Position numbers and translations under genes: made by a program. From positions 1 through 64,000 of the forward strand of contig NZ_QJHK01000010.1 of NCBI RefSeq assembly GCF_003202435.1: 64,000 nt of DNA. Direction: 5' to 3'. Of this stretch, positions 24,422 through 33,512 are shown piece by piece. The notes under the pieces were generated by a model. The model searched no databases and had not been told where the DNA came from. It saw only the letters and a program-made list of their open reading frames with translations. The stretch comes from Flavobacterium cheongpyeongense (GTDB lineage: Bacteria; Bacteroidota; Bacteroidia; Flavobacteriales; Flavobacteriaceae). How positions within the stretch are numbered: the first letter of the stretch is position 1; each line of letters opens with the position of its first letter.

Positions 24422-25261
24422 TTACACTCTAAAAAAATGAGCATCCAGCCAGCGTTCTTTCCAACTGCTCCATACCTGTTCGAACTGGACTGTATTCTCT
24501 TTATAATGGCTATTAAACCATTCTTTTGTTTCAATCATGTTCTTATTCTCTTTTAAAAAACACAGAAAATCATACTGCTCTTTGTGCAGATCGTAAATGG
24601 ACAGTTTAAATTTGTGCCTTAACACCACACAATAACTTTCTTTTCCAAAAGGCAGAGCGGGATTTTTACCGTTTTTGAATTCATGATAATACTTTCGGAC
24701 CGGAAACTGAAACTTAAATAAAGCAAATACAGGTACCAACTTTAGTTGCTCTTCGGATGTATCGATTGCTGCCAGCTGGTAATTTTCTTCTGCCTTCTCT
24801 TCAAAAAGAACACCAATCGCATATTCAAAACGGGCCAGTTCAATCATAAAATCAATCCAGTCTTCTTTGATATCTTCATTGGCATCGGGCCTGTTGTTTT
24901 CCAGATAGTCTGCAAAATGAGCTCCCAAAAAAGATAAATTGTAATTATTTGAGGGGTTTGAAGCCAAATAGTCATCAGCGAAAGCACAAAAAATTGCTTC
25001 ACCTAAAGCATATTCCAATGCACTAAACTGCTGTGACATACAATTTCGCAATCGGGCAATATAACTCCTTTGGTAAATGGCCAGATGTTCCTGAGCCGTA
25101 AGTTTTTCTGAATGGCAAATTACATCTTCAATAGAAGCTGCATTTTCTGCATTCGAAAGCAAATCATCAGGGTTCACTCCTGTTTGCTGATAAGGATCGA
25201 GCAAAAGCTGCTGCATCCATTGCTGAAAGTCTTTTAATGGTATTTTTACCGTTTTCTGCAT
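24422..25261 (-). CDS. MNIO partner protein (DUF2063/HvfC-BufC-like)
   Basis: A 279-aa protein. The N-terminal half has the DUF2063 pattern: FQQWMQQLLL at the start, AIYQRSYIARLRNCMSQQFSALE (about residues 61-83), then FCAFADDYLASNPSNNYNLSFLG. The C-terminal half is a beta-rich domain. DUF2063 proteins accompany DUF692/MNIO enzymes in bufferin-type and related RiPP operons and bind or present the precursor peptide. Here it directly follows the MNIO gene (9-nt gap) and ends the operon. The assignment as partner protein rests on both family and position. Confidence 0.8.
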   Translation of the reverse strand: MQKTVKIPLKDFQQWMQQLLLDPYQQTGVNPDDLLSNAENAASIEDVICHSEKLTAQEHLAIYQRSYIARLRNCMSQQFSALEYALGEAIFCAFADDYLASNPSNNYNLSFLGAHFADYLENNRPDANEDIKEDWIDFMIELARFEYAIGVLFEEKAEENYQLAAIDTSEEQLKLVPVFALFKFQFPVRKYYHEFKNGKNPALPFGKESYCVVLRHKFKLSIYDLHKEQYDFLCFLKENKNMIETKEWFNSHYKENTVQFEQVWSSWKERWLDAHFFRV

Positions 25262-25270
25262 CTTTGGAGT

Positions 25271-26185
25271 CTATAAAAATTTGTCTACAGCAAATAAATT
25301 CAATGGGTTTGAAACCTGCTCTTTATCAATAGAGAAAACTTCTTTTTCAACCCCAACAAATGCTGCATCCATATATTGTTTTGATTTCAGTAATTCAGAA
25401 TGATACACATCAAAAGCCGGAATGTTTCCATCCCATTCTAGTAAAATTGAGGCCTGATCTGCCAATTGATAAGCCTGTTGAAACAATTTCCAAACCTGAC
25501 TGTTTACTTCCCTATCGTGTGTATCAATAATGTAATTGCCACAATTTTGATGGCCTGCCAAATGCATTTGAACTACTTTATTATGCGGAATTCCGTTAAT
25601 GTATTCTACAGGATCAAAATCATTATTAAAAGAAGACACATATACATTGTTTACATCCAGAAGCAATCCACAGCCGGTTTCTTCAGTCATGATTCGCAAA
25701 AACTCCCATTCCGGAAGTGTCGAATTATTGAAGGCTGCGTAGGTACTTGGGTTTTCTACAATCAGCGGTCGTTCTAAATAATCCTGAACTTGTCTAATTC
25801 GGTTACAAACATGTTTTAATGAATCTTCGTTTAACGGAAGCGGCAATAAATCGTGCGAATTGGTGGTTAAAACTCCTGTCCAGCATAAGTGATCGCTAAT
25901 CCAGGCTGGCTGAACCTCAGCTGCCAGTTGTTTTAAACTCTTTAGATAATCAAAATTTAAGGGATCAGTGCTTCCTATAGAAAGCGATACCCCGTGCATG
26001 ACCACGGGATATTTTTCTGCTATTTGTTGTAAAATATATCTTGGACGTCCGTGCGAATCCATAAAATTCTCAGAAATTACCTCAAACCAATCTACGGCAG
26101 GGTTCTTTTCCAGGATATGTTCAAAATGCTGGCTTCTGAGTCCTAATCCCAATCCTAAATTGGGTAATCCAAGTCTAGTGTCCAT
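25271..26185 (-). CDS. MNIO / DUF692 multinuclear non-heme iron oxidase
   Basis: A 304-aa TIM-barrel protein of the DUF692 family (MbnB, TglH, BufB relatives). All expected metal-binding positions are present: His64 in VMHGVSLSIG, Asp98-His99 in ISDHLCW, Glu144-Asn145 in VENPSTY, Asp177/Asn179 in LLDVNNVY, His208 and His212 in QMHLAGH, the DTHD segment at 221-224 and Glu250 in LLEWDGNIP. Characterised members use two or three iron ions and O2 to modify Cys or Asp residues of ribosomal peptides. Its start overlaps the stop of the upstream Cys-rich protein by 11 nt, so that protein is the obvious substrate; the DUF2063 partner follows 9 nt later. Confidence 0.9.
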   Translation of the reverse strand: MDTRLGLPNLGLGLGLRSQHFEHILEKNPAVDWFEVISENFMDSHGRPRYILQQIAEKYPVVMHGVSLSIGSTDPLNFDYLKSLKQLAAEVQPAWISDHLCWTGVLTTNSHDLLPLPLNEDSLKHVCNRIRQVQDYLERPLIVENPSTYAAFNNSTLPEWEFLRIMTEETGCGLLLDVNNVYVSSFNNDFDPVEYINGIPHNKVVQMHLAGHQNCGNYIIDTHDREVNSQVWKLFQQAYQLADQASILLEWDGNIPAFDVYHSELLKSKQYMDAAFVGVEKEVFSIDKEQVSNPLNLFAVDKFL

Positions 26186-26762
26186 TATTTTTGGGTTGAC
26201 AATTTGAAAGACTCTCCGGTAGTTTTTTAGCGCTTTCTTCCTCCATCTTCAAAACTCTTTCCGCTGCCGCAATTTTTCTTTCAGCAGGGTTGCTGATGTA
26301 GGAACAAGATCTTGAACCGCTTTGTCCGCAAGAAGAATAATCTACGCCTGAGGTGCCGCGAATGGAATTTACGTACTCATCGCTTGGCCCGTATTGCTGC
26401 GGAGCTTCACCAAAGGATTCTCCGTTTTTTATTCTTTTTTCTTCAAAGCGTATTCTTGCCAATTGCCAAACACTAAGTCCTTTGTTAGGGCCTTGTGCCA
26501 TAAAACGGGAAGACAAAATAGGCACACCGCAGCTGCCCTGATAGCGACAATCATTTTCGCCGGGATGGCAAAGTTCTTCAGTCGTTCCAAAAATCCCACA
26601 GCCTCCCTGCCCTTTACAGGCATTTAAGGTGTGGCAGGGATGACCAACTGCTGTTGAGCAATCGCCTTGGCCTGCACAATCATTATTTCCTGAATATCCC
26701 GCATTTTTGCATGAATTAAGCCCCATGCATACATGAAGTTCTTTAGTTACTAATTCTGACAT
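26175..26762 (-). CDS. Cys-rich MNIO substrate-like protein
   Basis: A 195-aa protein; I place the start at the ATG at 26762 (MSELVTKELHVC), because the 218-aa extension upstream is low-quality and overlaps the previous gene. Ten of 13 cysteines fall within residues 12-78 in repeated units: LNSCKNAGYSG, NDCAGQGDC, LNACKGQGGCG, NDCRYQGSCG. The G-Q-G-x-C units echo the EGxCG-type repeats of bufferin-like MNIO substrates. A long charged tail without Cys repeats follows, so the modified region would be N-terminal, opposite to most RiPP precursors. No signal peptide is visible. Its 11-nt overlap with the MNIO gene supports a substrate role. Confidence 0.75.
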   Translation of the reverse strand: MSELVTKELHVCMGLNSCKNAGYSGNNDCAGQGDCSTAVGHPCHTLNACKGQGGCGIFGTTEELCHPGENDCRYQGSCGVPILSSRFMAQGPNKGLSVWQLARIRFEEKRIKNGESFGEAPQQYGPSDEYVNSIRGTSGVDYSSCGQSGSRSCSYISNPAERKIAAAERVLKMEEESAKKLPESLSNCQPKNNGH

Positions 26763-26778
26763 GTTGTATCTTTTTATA

Positions 26779-28293
26779 TTAATGATTATGTCTATAAGGT
26801 GTACCTGGTACTTTAGGAATATCGGCTTCAATGCTGTAATCCAATCCTACATCTGGTAAAGACGGGAAATAGTTTTCGCTTTTTATAGCCCAGCCCCAAT
26901 TAACAGGGTCTGCCTTCGCCAATTGATCCACCAAACTCATGATTTGTGCTTTTGGTCTTAAGAAACTTTGCTCAAACGAAAAAGGTTCAAATGTTAAAGC
27001 ACCTTTATAAGCCTGATTGCCTTTCGTATAGGTGTATTGATTGATTTGGTTACCAACTCCACTCAAAAGCCAGATCATTGATTTATGAATACCAAAAATG
27101 AATAAATCGTATTGTGTACTTTCGTCTTTATGATAACAAGCTTCAATCATTAAAAGAATATAAGCAAAAACTGCATTCCCTAATTGTGAACATAGCGCCA
27201 GCGCCTGATTGCCAGAAGCTATATAATCGGCTGTTTTAGGATTAGCATCAGTATCATATACAAAATAGCTGAAGAAATCATCTAAGCCCTGAATGTTACG
27301 AAACTTTTGCTGATAATGCCCGCCAAGTGTGTAGGCTTCAAGAAATTTGGCAAAATGAGCAGGTTCTTTACCAGAATCATCATAATCACCTTCCCAAAAA
27401 ACTACTTTGCCCTCAACAATATCCATTGGTACCGGCATTTTATTTTCGCCCCAAATTAAGGTATGCTGTTTGTATTTACTTTTCCCTTCTCCCTGATCAA
27501 TAATACGTTCTATCGCATCAATTGCCGATTGAGCGTCATGTACTCCAACAAGTCCGCCGCTATCATCTGCATTAGCAAATTGAGGATTGTGCTCTCTGTC
27601 ATAATGAACCGTATTCATTGAATTTTGAGAATAATACGGTCTCGGACGATTTGGATTCTCCGGAGGAAGCAATTGAGGTCTATAATTATAAGGCCCCGGG
27701 AAATCCTCCTTTATACATTTGATAATCATTTCATACAAACGCCCGATTGTCTGATATTCAACCGTATTCAGCAATTGTTCATTTGCATAAGGATCTTTAA
27801 ACGGTTCGGGGCTTTCAATTTGTAAAAATGTAGTTAATTGCTTCAATGACAATTTTGCTGCATTAATTTGAAATTCAGGAATATGTCCATCTAATTGTGT
27901 TGGAAATGTTAATACTTTTCCAATTCCTAACAAATCAGGTGCTGTCTGACAAACCGCCTGTTTTACATTACAGGCAAGTGCCAGATGCAGCATTTCTTCG
28001 ATGACAACACTCATAATTAAGGCAGCCGATTTATTCGAATAAACTAATATATCGAGTTTCAGTTCTTGCGCCAGTTCGTCGATTTTGGCAGCGGTACGTT
28101 CACCGGATTGTGAAAGCTGTGCATGAAGTTTAGCATACAGTTTATCCTGATCCTGTGCTCTGTTTATCGAATAATAGGTCGATAAATACGTTGGGATTGT
28201 AGCAAGCTCCAGCGCAATTGCCTGCTGCATTACCTCTTTGATATTCTCTTTTGTTACCGAAGTAGAAAAGTTAAATAGTTTTTTGGTTTTCAT
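26779..28293 (-). CDS. VioB/RebD-type ferritin-like protein
   Basis: A 504-aa protein whose N-terminal 240 residues form the ferritin-like domain (PF12902) of VioB and RebD, the enzymes that couple two indole-3-pyruvate imines in violacein and rebeccamycin synthesis. Metal-ligand candidates are Glu29 (IALELATIP) and Glu100/His103 in VVIEEMLHLAL, plus a later IEACYH. It is half the length of VioB (about 1000 aa), so only part of that chemistry can be assumed. The gene sits directly after the flavin oxidase gene (20-nt gap), the same pairing as vioA-vioB/rebO-rebD. Whether it dimerises imines or does another oxidation is open. Confidence 0.75.
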   Translation of the reverse strand: MKTKKLFNFSTSVTKENIKEVMQQAIALELATIPTYLSTYYSINRAQDQDKLYAKLHAQLSQSGERTAAKIDELAQELKLDILVYSNKSAALIMSVVIEEMLHLALACNVKQAVCQTAPDLLGIGKVLTFPTQLDGHIPEFQINAAKLSLKQLTTFLQIESPEPFKDPYANEQLLNTVEYQTIGRLYEMIIKCIKEDFPGPYNYRPQLLPPENPNRPRPYYSQNSMNTVHYDREHNPQFANADDSGGLVGVHDAQSAIDAIERIIDQGEGKSKYKQHTLIWGENKMPVPMDIVEGKVVFWEGDYDDSGKEPAHFAKFLEAYTLGGHYQQKFRNIQGLDDFFSYFVYDTDANPKTADYIASGNQALALCSQLGNAVFAYILLMIEACYHKDESTQYDLFIFGIHKSMIWLLSGVGNQINQYTYTKGNQAYKGALTFEPFSFEQSFLRPKAQIMSLVDQLAKADPVNWGWAIKSENYFPSLPDVGLDYSIEADIPKVPGTPYRHNH

Positions 28294-28313
28294 TTGTTTT
28301 TGGTTAAAATAGA

Positions 28314-30308
28314 TTATTCCGGACTGATAAATGGATAGTATTTTTCGTCAATAATAGGTTCGATTCCAAAGAAATCATTCAAAACAGATTCGGCAGTACA
28401 AAATGCCCCTTCTACCCAAGCCTGATCGTTGGAATAGGTTTCTCCTACAATAAAAATTTCGGAGTCTGTATTTGGAACGAGCTGAGATGGTTTTCTAATT
28501 TTTCTTTGCACATCACCTAAATTATAATGCGATTTATAGGCATGGTATCCTGCATTAAAAGGAGGAAGTGACCAGTCCATATATCTCGTTTCTAAAGGCT
28601 CAGGCACATACGAATAATCAGCCTGCGGCCCAAAATGCAATGATGCCAGCTGTGAACGAAGCATTTTTACCATTACAGGAGTAGCTTCTCTTGGTCCTTC
28701 GAGAGGCTGACAGTCTCTGGATTCAGGAATTTCGCGCGTAGCATCTGGTCCAAGTTCCAGAGCTTTCCAGAATGTTGCATATTGAATATCATCGTAACTG
28801 GCCAAAATACCGTATATTTTTTTTCCTTTTCCGTCTCTGGCATTATCCCCAAAATAAACCACTTGTCGAATAGGCATATCGGTAATACTTGGGCCAATAG
28901 TATCTAATTCAGCAATCGTTGCGATTTGTTTTTCTTCTTTAAAAGTTAAACGTTCCTGAATTGCGTTTTCTACAGCAGCTATAAAACTGGCTTTATCATT
29001 AAAGGTATTTGCTATAATAACCGGATTTTTAGCCTTTTCTATTTCTTTAAGATATTTAGATGGAAAATTCTCTTTTTTTAATTTCTCTATTCCTTCCTGA
29101 GTTAAAAAATAACTTGTAATCTTAGCAGGATAAGTTGGACTTCCGGCCTCGGTTACTCTCCACCAGGGTGTATCGAAAAACATTCCTATTTTGTATGACG
29201 GTTCCATCAATACAGACTCTAAATACAGCTGTACTTTTTCATGATTTAGTACATCTACACCTTCTGCATCGCTATATCTCGATGCCTGTGCTACTAATTC
29301 AATAGCTGCCCTTGGCATAGCAAGAAATGCTGCATCACATTTTTTTCTTTCTGCAAGTGCATCCGGATCTTTGCGTGTTGCAGTTGTAAAATTTACTCCA
29401 GATTTGGTGTGCAAAATAGAACGCAGCCTAACATTTGGGTAATAATTTAGTGTAATTCCTTTTTGTTTTGCCAATTTTTCAACTTCTTCAAATAAGCTGT
29501 CAAATAAGCTGGAATATCCTTTTATTAATGTTTTGTATTCTGTTCCCGGAAGAAACTCATCATTCACATTAAATGACTGGGCACTATTGCTGTTGACTAC
29601 GTTTGAACTATAGCCATTTCCATCAGATAAATAACCAAATCCTTCTTGTCCAAGCATATCATAACCAAGGTTCCAATATCCAATTTCTTTTAATAAGTCT
29701 CCTTTTTGAAAGATCGAACTATCGGGCATGTCAATATTGATTCTTCCTTCTTCATAAAATTTGCACCATTCTCTTCGCGTAGTCGGCCCAGATGTTTGCG
29801 TGATCGCTACAGATTGTATCGTTGTAAAACCATCATCTGGCGGAGCATCCTGAGCATAATTGTTTGCAAAATACGGAGCTGGCTGGTTAGAATTGATATC
29901 TGAGATATACATGTTTTTTGAACGCAAAGACATCAATGGGTCTGCTGATTCATTAAACGGAACTGAATCTTTCTTTAAATCCAGTTCTTCAATGGTTTTA
30001 GTCACTAAACGATGTCCGGGTCCCTCAGGAGTTCCATCCCAATATAAATATCTCATACCTCCTAATTCAAGATATGAATTGTCTTTGTCGTCTTTATAAT
30101 GCCATGTACAAACACGTGCGCCCGGTGCTCTGGTTCCTGGATTTTTTTTAGAAAAATCATATTTCCCCCAATCGTAGAGTTCTAACACATCGCCTTTAAC
30201 GAGCATTTTTTCGTTTTTAGCGAGTTTAGATTTTCCATCGAGTAATCTCCACGCCGTATAGAGTCCGGCTGCGCCTGCTCCAAAAATAGAGTATGTCTTT
30301 TTGGTCAT
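28314..30308 (-). CDS. Flavin amine oxidase, L-amino-acid-oxidase-like
   Basis: A 664-aa flavoprotein. The dinucleotide-binding motif GAGAAG is at residues 10-15, followed by the LELGGMRY segment (81-87) that in L-amino-acid oxidases supplies the Arg near the substrate carboxylate. The C-terminal flavin segment is IFVGETYSNDQAWVEGAF, the usual position of the second FAD motif. In violacein- and rebeccamycin-type pathways such an oxidase converts L-tryptophan into the imine that the VioB/RebD protein couples; the adjacent VioB-like gene makes that analogy attractive. The next upstream gene is an arylpyruvate decarboxylase-like enzyme, so an aromatic amino acid is the likely substrate. That is inference. 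Confidence 0.78.
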   Translation of the reverse strand: MTKKTYSIFGAGAAGLYTAWRLLDGKSKLAKNEKMLVKGDVLELYDWGKYDFSKKNPGTRAPGARVCTWHYKDDKDNSYLELGGMRYLYWDGTPEGPGHRLVTKTIEELDLKKDSVPFNESADPLMSLRSKNMYISDINSNQPAPYFANNYAQDAPPDDGFTTIQSVAITQTSGPTTRREWCKFYEEGRINIDMPDSSIFQKGDLLKEIGYWNLGYDMLGQEGFGYLSDGNGYSSNVVNSNSAQSFNVNDEFLPGTEYKTLIKGYSSLFDSLFEEVEKLAKQKGITLNYYPNVRLRSILHTKSGVNFTTATRKDPDALAERKKCDAAFLAMPRAAIELVAQASRYSDAEGVDVLNHEKVQLYLESVLMEPSYKIGMFFDTPWWRVTEAGSPTYPAKITSYFLTQEGIEKLKKENFPSKYLKEIEKAKNPVIIANTFNDKASFIAAVENAIQERLTFKEEKQIATIAELDTIGPSITDMPIRQVVYFGDNARDGKGKKIYGILASYDDIQYATFWKALELGPDATREIPESRDCQPLEGPREATPVMVKMLRSQLASLHFGPQADYSYVPEPLETRYMDWSLPPFNAGYHAYKSHYNLGDVQRKIRKPSQLVPNTDSEIFIVGETYSNDQAWVEGAFCTAESVLNDFFGIEPIIDEKYYPFISPE

Positions 30309-30351
30309 GATAGTATGTTTTTAATTTTTTTAGTAGTTATAGATAGTGGTT

Positions 30352-32070
30352 TTATTCATTTCCAAGTCTTGCCATTTGCTGTGCCAGATCTTTTTGAGGA
30401 ATCACAATTTCTACCAGAGTGGGAAGATTTGTTTTTTTCTTAAGTTTAAGCAATACTTCATCTAACTCTGACACGGTTTGAGCACGATAGCTGTTTGCTC
30501 CAAATGCTTTGGCAAGTGCCTGATAATCCCATTTTGGAAGAATATCAAATTCGTCAAACTTATGATTCGGGCCTGCTTTAAACGAGTCCATGTCTACGTA
30601 TACTTGTTCTATAGCATATACCCCATTGCTCATTACAAAGATTACGGAGTTGATGTTGTATTTTACAAGGGTAGAAAGTGATTGTGCCAACATCATAAAG
30701 CCACCATCACCTGCTACAGTCCATGCCTGTTTACCGCTTCCCAACTGAGCTCCTGAAGCTGCACCGGTTTCAAAACCAATACACTGCCAGGCAGCCGAAG
30801 AAATATAGGCGTTTTGAGATAATCCGTACATATTGGTAGCGACGTACATGGATGAACTTACACCAAAAGTCATTACAATATCGTCCAGCATTTTTTCTTT
30901 TTTCAGAAAAGATGTTGCATGCTCAAAAAAACGGTTAAACGTTATTACTTCCGGCGTTAAATCGTACTTAGGATCAGAGTTGGAACGCCATGGTTCCGGG
31001 AATTTTGGCTGGGCAGGAGCTATTGCTTTTAATGGATATCCTGAAGCTTTTTTAAATCGTTCTGTTAAGGCTTCGATAAAGTCTTTTAAAGTTACTCCCG
31101 AATAGGTAAAATAACCAGCTCTGGTTTCCTGAGTTGTTACCTGAATCATATCCGAAAATTTATTTTCTACCAGCCATAAATAATCATCGGTAATAATAGT
31201 TCCTAAGGATAAAATGCAGTCTGAAGCTTCGACTATCTTAATAACTTCGGGTATTGAAGCCTGATCAGAATAAGTACCAATAAATTTATCGCCTTTCTCA
31301 TCGAGAACCGTTTTTCCAAGTGAAGTTGTAGTGTACAACATTCCGCTGGCTTTAATAAGTTCTTCTAATGGCTTGGTTAGTTTATGTCGCAAAAGCTCTA
31401 CACCTGCCAAAATCAAAGGATTTTTTGACTGACTAATTTGTGACCATGCCTGAGAAACCGCATTTTCAAGTGCCGCTGGTTCACTCTTTATGATTTCGGG
31501 TTCTAGTTTTTTACTGGAAGGTTTAGGACAAGGTTCGCCCCACACCTCTTTATAACATGCTATGTACACTGGTCTTTGGTGTGTAAGTGCTGCAATCAGT
31601 AATTTATCGATTTTTTCAGGAGCACCTGCAGAAGTGCTTAGTGTCTCGGCAGCAACAGTTACTCTTTCATACACTTCCTGATCTGCGTTAAGATTACCTG
31701 TGGAGTGATGATAAAGTACATTGTACATACTTCCTATTTGTCTTGCATCTGCTCCGGGTGTGGCACTAATTACAACAACTGGGCTGCGCTCTACATAAGC
31801 TCCTGCTATGGCATTTAATGCGCTAAAAGTACTTACTCCGTATTGTAAAGATACGGCAGCTAAACCTCTGGTACGTGCGTAAGCATCTGCCGCATAAGAA
31901 GCATCTAGTTCATTTGAAGTCCCAATTGTTTCAATTCCGTCAAAGTATTCCAGAGCCTGTGTAAAATGTTTTACATAATCTCCCGGAATTTGAAAAACCT
32001 CGGTGACATTTAATTGTTTGAGTCGGGTTAGCAGATAATCTGCGACCGTAAATTCTTTGGCAGGTTTCAT
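30352..32070 (-). CDS. ThDP-dependent indolepyruvate/phenylpyruvate decarboxylase-like enzyme
   Basis: A 572-aa ThDP enzyme with the decarboxylase hallmarks: catalytic Glu54 (SNELDASYAA), the active-site His pair 121-122 (VLYHHST) that is specific to pyruvate/indolepyruvate decarboxylases, and the C-terminal cofactor motif starting GDGGFMM and ending SNGVYAIEQ. It decarboxylates a 2-oxo acid to an aldehyde. With an amino-acid oxidase encoded 43 nt downstream, the pair could take an aromatic amino acid to its aldehyde through the keto acid. Length (572 aa) fits the family. Second gene of the operon, 89 nt after the lectin-like gene. Confidence 0.85.
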   Translation of the reverse strand: MKPAKEFTVADYLLTRLKQLNVTEVFQIPGDYVKHFTQALEYFDGIETIGTSNELDASYAADAYARTRGLAAVSLQYGVSTFSALNAIAGAYVERSPVVVISATPGADARQIGSMYNVLYHHSTGNLNADQEVYERVTVAAETLSTSAGAPEKIDKLLIAALTHQRPVYIACYKEVWGEPCPKPSSKKLEPEIIKSEPAALENAVSQAWSQISQSKNPLILAGVELLRHKLTKPLEELIKASGMLYTTTSLGKTVLDEKGDKFIGTYSDQASIPEVIKIVEASDCILSLGTIITDDYLWLVENKFSDMIQVTTQETRAGYFTYSGVTLKDFIEALTERFKKASGYPLKAIAPAQPKFPEPWRSNSDPKYDLTPEVITFNRFFEHATSFLKKEKMLDDIVMTFGVSSSMYVATNMYGLSQNAYISSAAWQCIGFETGAASGAQLGSGKQAWTVAGDGGFMMLAQSLSTLVKYNINSVIFVMSNGVYAIEQVYVDMDSFKAGPNHKFDEFDILPKWDYQALAKAFGANSYRAQTVSELDEVLLKLKKKTNLPTLVEIVIPQKDLAQQMARLGNE

Positions 32071-32159
32071 TTTTTGGTTATTATAAATTAGGAGTGTTTT
32101 TGTTTTCGGTAATAAACAAACCTCTTCAACTTACCTTTTGAAGAGATTTATATAATCTT

Positions 32160-33512
32160 TTAAATTTTGATACGCACCTGCAAACTGCCAATATTATCGG
32201 CTAATCCAGCTCCGTATTCAGCATTTAAATCATCGTTGATGCATAATTTTAATGGTCCGCTTTGACCTGCAGGAGTTGTAACGGGTCCATTTCCAATAAA
32301 AAATGGAGCATTATTTCCAACTTGTCCTATAAGTGCACCCATATTTACATTTTGAATAGGATATCCTGATTGCGTAACAATAATTCCCGGACATCCGTTT
32401 GCGTCATACAGGTTACCGTTATTCGTTTGAGGATCTGCCGTCCATAGACCCGATTCGTAACTTACTGTTATTGTATTACCTGGCTGTACTGCAATTCCAG
32501 TATTCTGCCATGCCTGATTCGCATTAACCGGAACAAAAGTTTCTACCAGCTGCAACGTATTCGCATCAATATGCAAAAACTGAGTTGGCATACCGTTAAT
32601 CACAAATTGTAAAACAATATTTTGAATGTATTGCAACTGAGTTGTTCCGTTACTTAAATTTTCAACATACCAGGTAGTGTTCATTGAAAGCACTTTTCCA
32701 AAGGAATTTTCAAAATTTATATTGCTGACTGCACCGCCTTCATTACTAGTACTTACTGTAATACTTGAGTAGCTGTCAACAGTTATCCCCTGGCTATTCA
32801 ATGTATTCAATTGCTGTGTCAAATAGGTTGACGGATCGATTATCGTAGGATCTGTAAACGGTAATTTGGTTCTGTCAGCGGTTGGAAAAACCGGATTTCC
32901 TGTTCCCGAAGCAACTGGTCCTCCCGTCATCAAAACGGAAACGCCATGAGGTACCGAAATTTGTTTGTTATACTGAGTTGCCGGATTTTGTAAAGGAATC
33001 GGATTTGAATCTAGAACAAAACCAGGACCATAAGGACCTTCAACCTGGTTTTGTATTACGTGATAAAGCCAGGTGCCGTTTTCGGCATGAATTAAAGTAT
33101 TTTGAATGGGCTGTGCTCCGTTTGGATCGGCATTGTTGGCAATGTATACTCTTTGTTCATAAAACAACACACTGCTTGCCTGTGTATATTGTCCTTCTCT
33201 ATTTGGTGCTCCGCCTGCTATAGCCGAAAATGAGATTTCTTCGAAATAAGGAAAGTTTTTAGTGATATAACCATTTGGAGCATCGGTTTGCGGCAAAGGC
33301 ATAACATTGTAACCTGTAGCATTTGCTCCTGTAGGGCTATTCCAGGTACCAATAAAATTATTTAAAAGTCCAAGATTATTAGTACCCACAACCGGCGGCT
33401 GATTCGTTGTTGCTACAAGTGGAGTTGTAATGTCTGGAATTACCGCCGCTGCATCTGCTTGTTGTGCCAAATAAGGGCATTTTTGTTGTTGTAAACCGTT
33501 TGAATTTTCCAT
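32160..33512 (-). CDS. Nitrobindin-like / LecA-like two-domain protein
   Basis: A 450-aa protein from the ATG at 33512 (a TTG at 33578 gives a longer but unlikely N-terminus). Residues about 50-330 start with a beta-barrel reminiscent of nitrobindin-like heme proteins (LNNFIGTWNSPTG, FPYFEEISFS, TWLYHVIQ). The last 115 residues resemble the PA-IL/LecA galactose-binding lectin: SGLWTADPQT, then MGALIGQVGNN and LKLCINDDLNAEYGAGL, corresponding to the LecA N-D-x-P-G-x-Y calcium loop region. A Cys-Pro motif (KCPYL) lies near the N-terminus. First gene of the operon; it could bind a ligand or deliver heme or sugar. Both domain calls are by eye, the lectin one stronger. Confidence 0.6.
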   Translation of the reverse strand: MENSNGLQQQKCPYLAQQADAAAVIPDITTPLVATTNQPPVVGTNNLGLLNNFIGTWNSPTGANATGYNVMPLPQTDAPNGYITKNFPYFEEISFSAIAGGAPNREGQYTQASSVLFYEQRVYIANNADPNGAQPIQNTLIHAENGTWLYHVIQNQVEGPYGPGFVLDSNPIPLQNPATQYNKQISVPHGVSVLMTGGPVASGTGNPVFPTADRTKLPFTDPTIIDPSTYLTQQLNTLNSQGITVDSYSSITVSTSNEGGAVSNINFENSFGKVLSMNTTWYVENLSNGTTQLQYIQNIVLQFVINGMPTQFLHIDANTLQLVETFVPVNANQAWQNTGIAVQPGNTITVSYESGLWTADPQTNNGNLYDANGCPGIIVTQSGYPIQNVNMGALIGQVGNNAPFFIGNGPVTTPAGQSGPLKLCINDDLNAEYGAGLADNIGSLQVRIKI

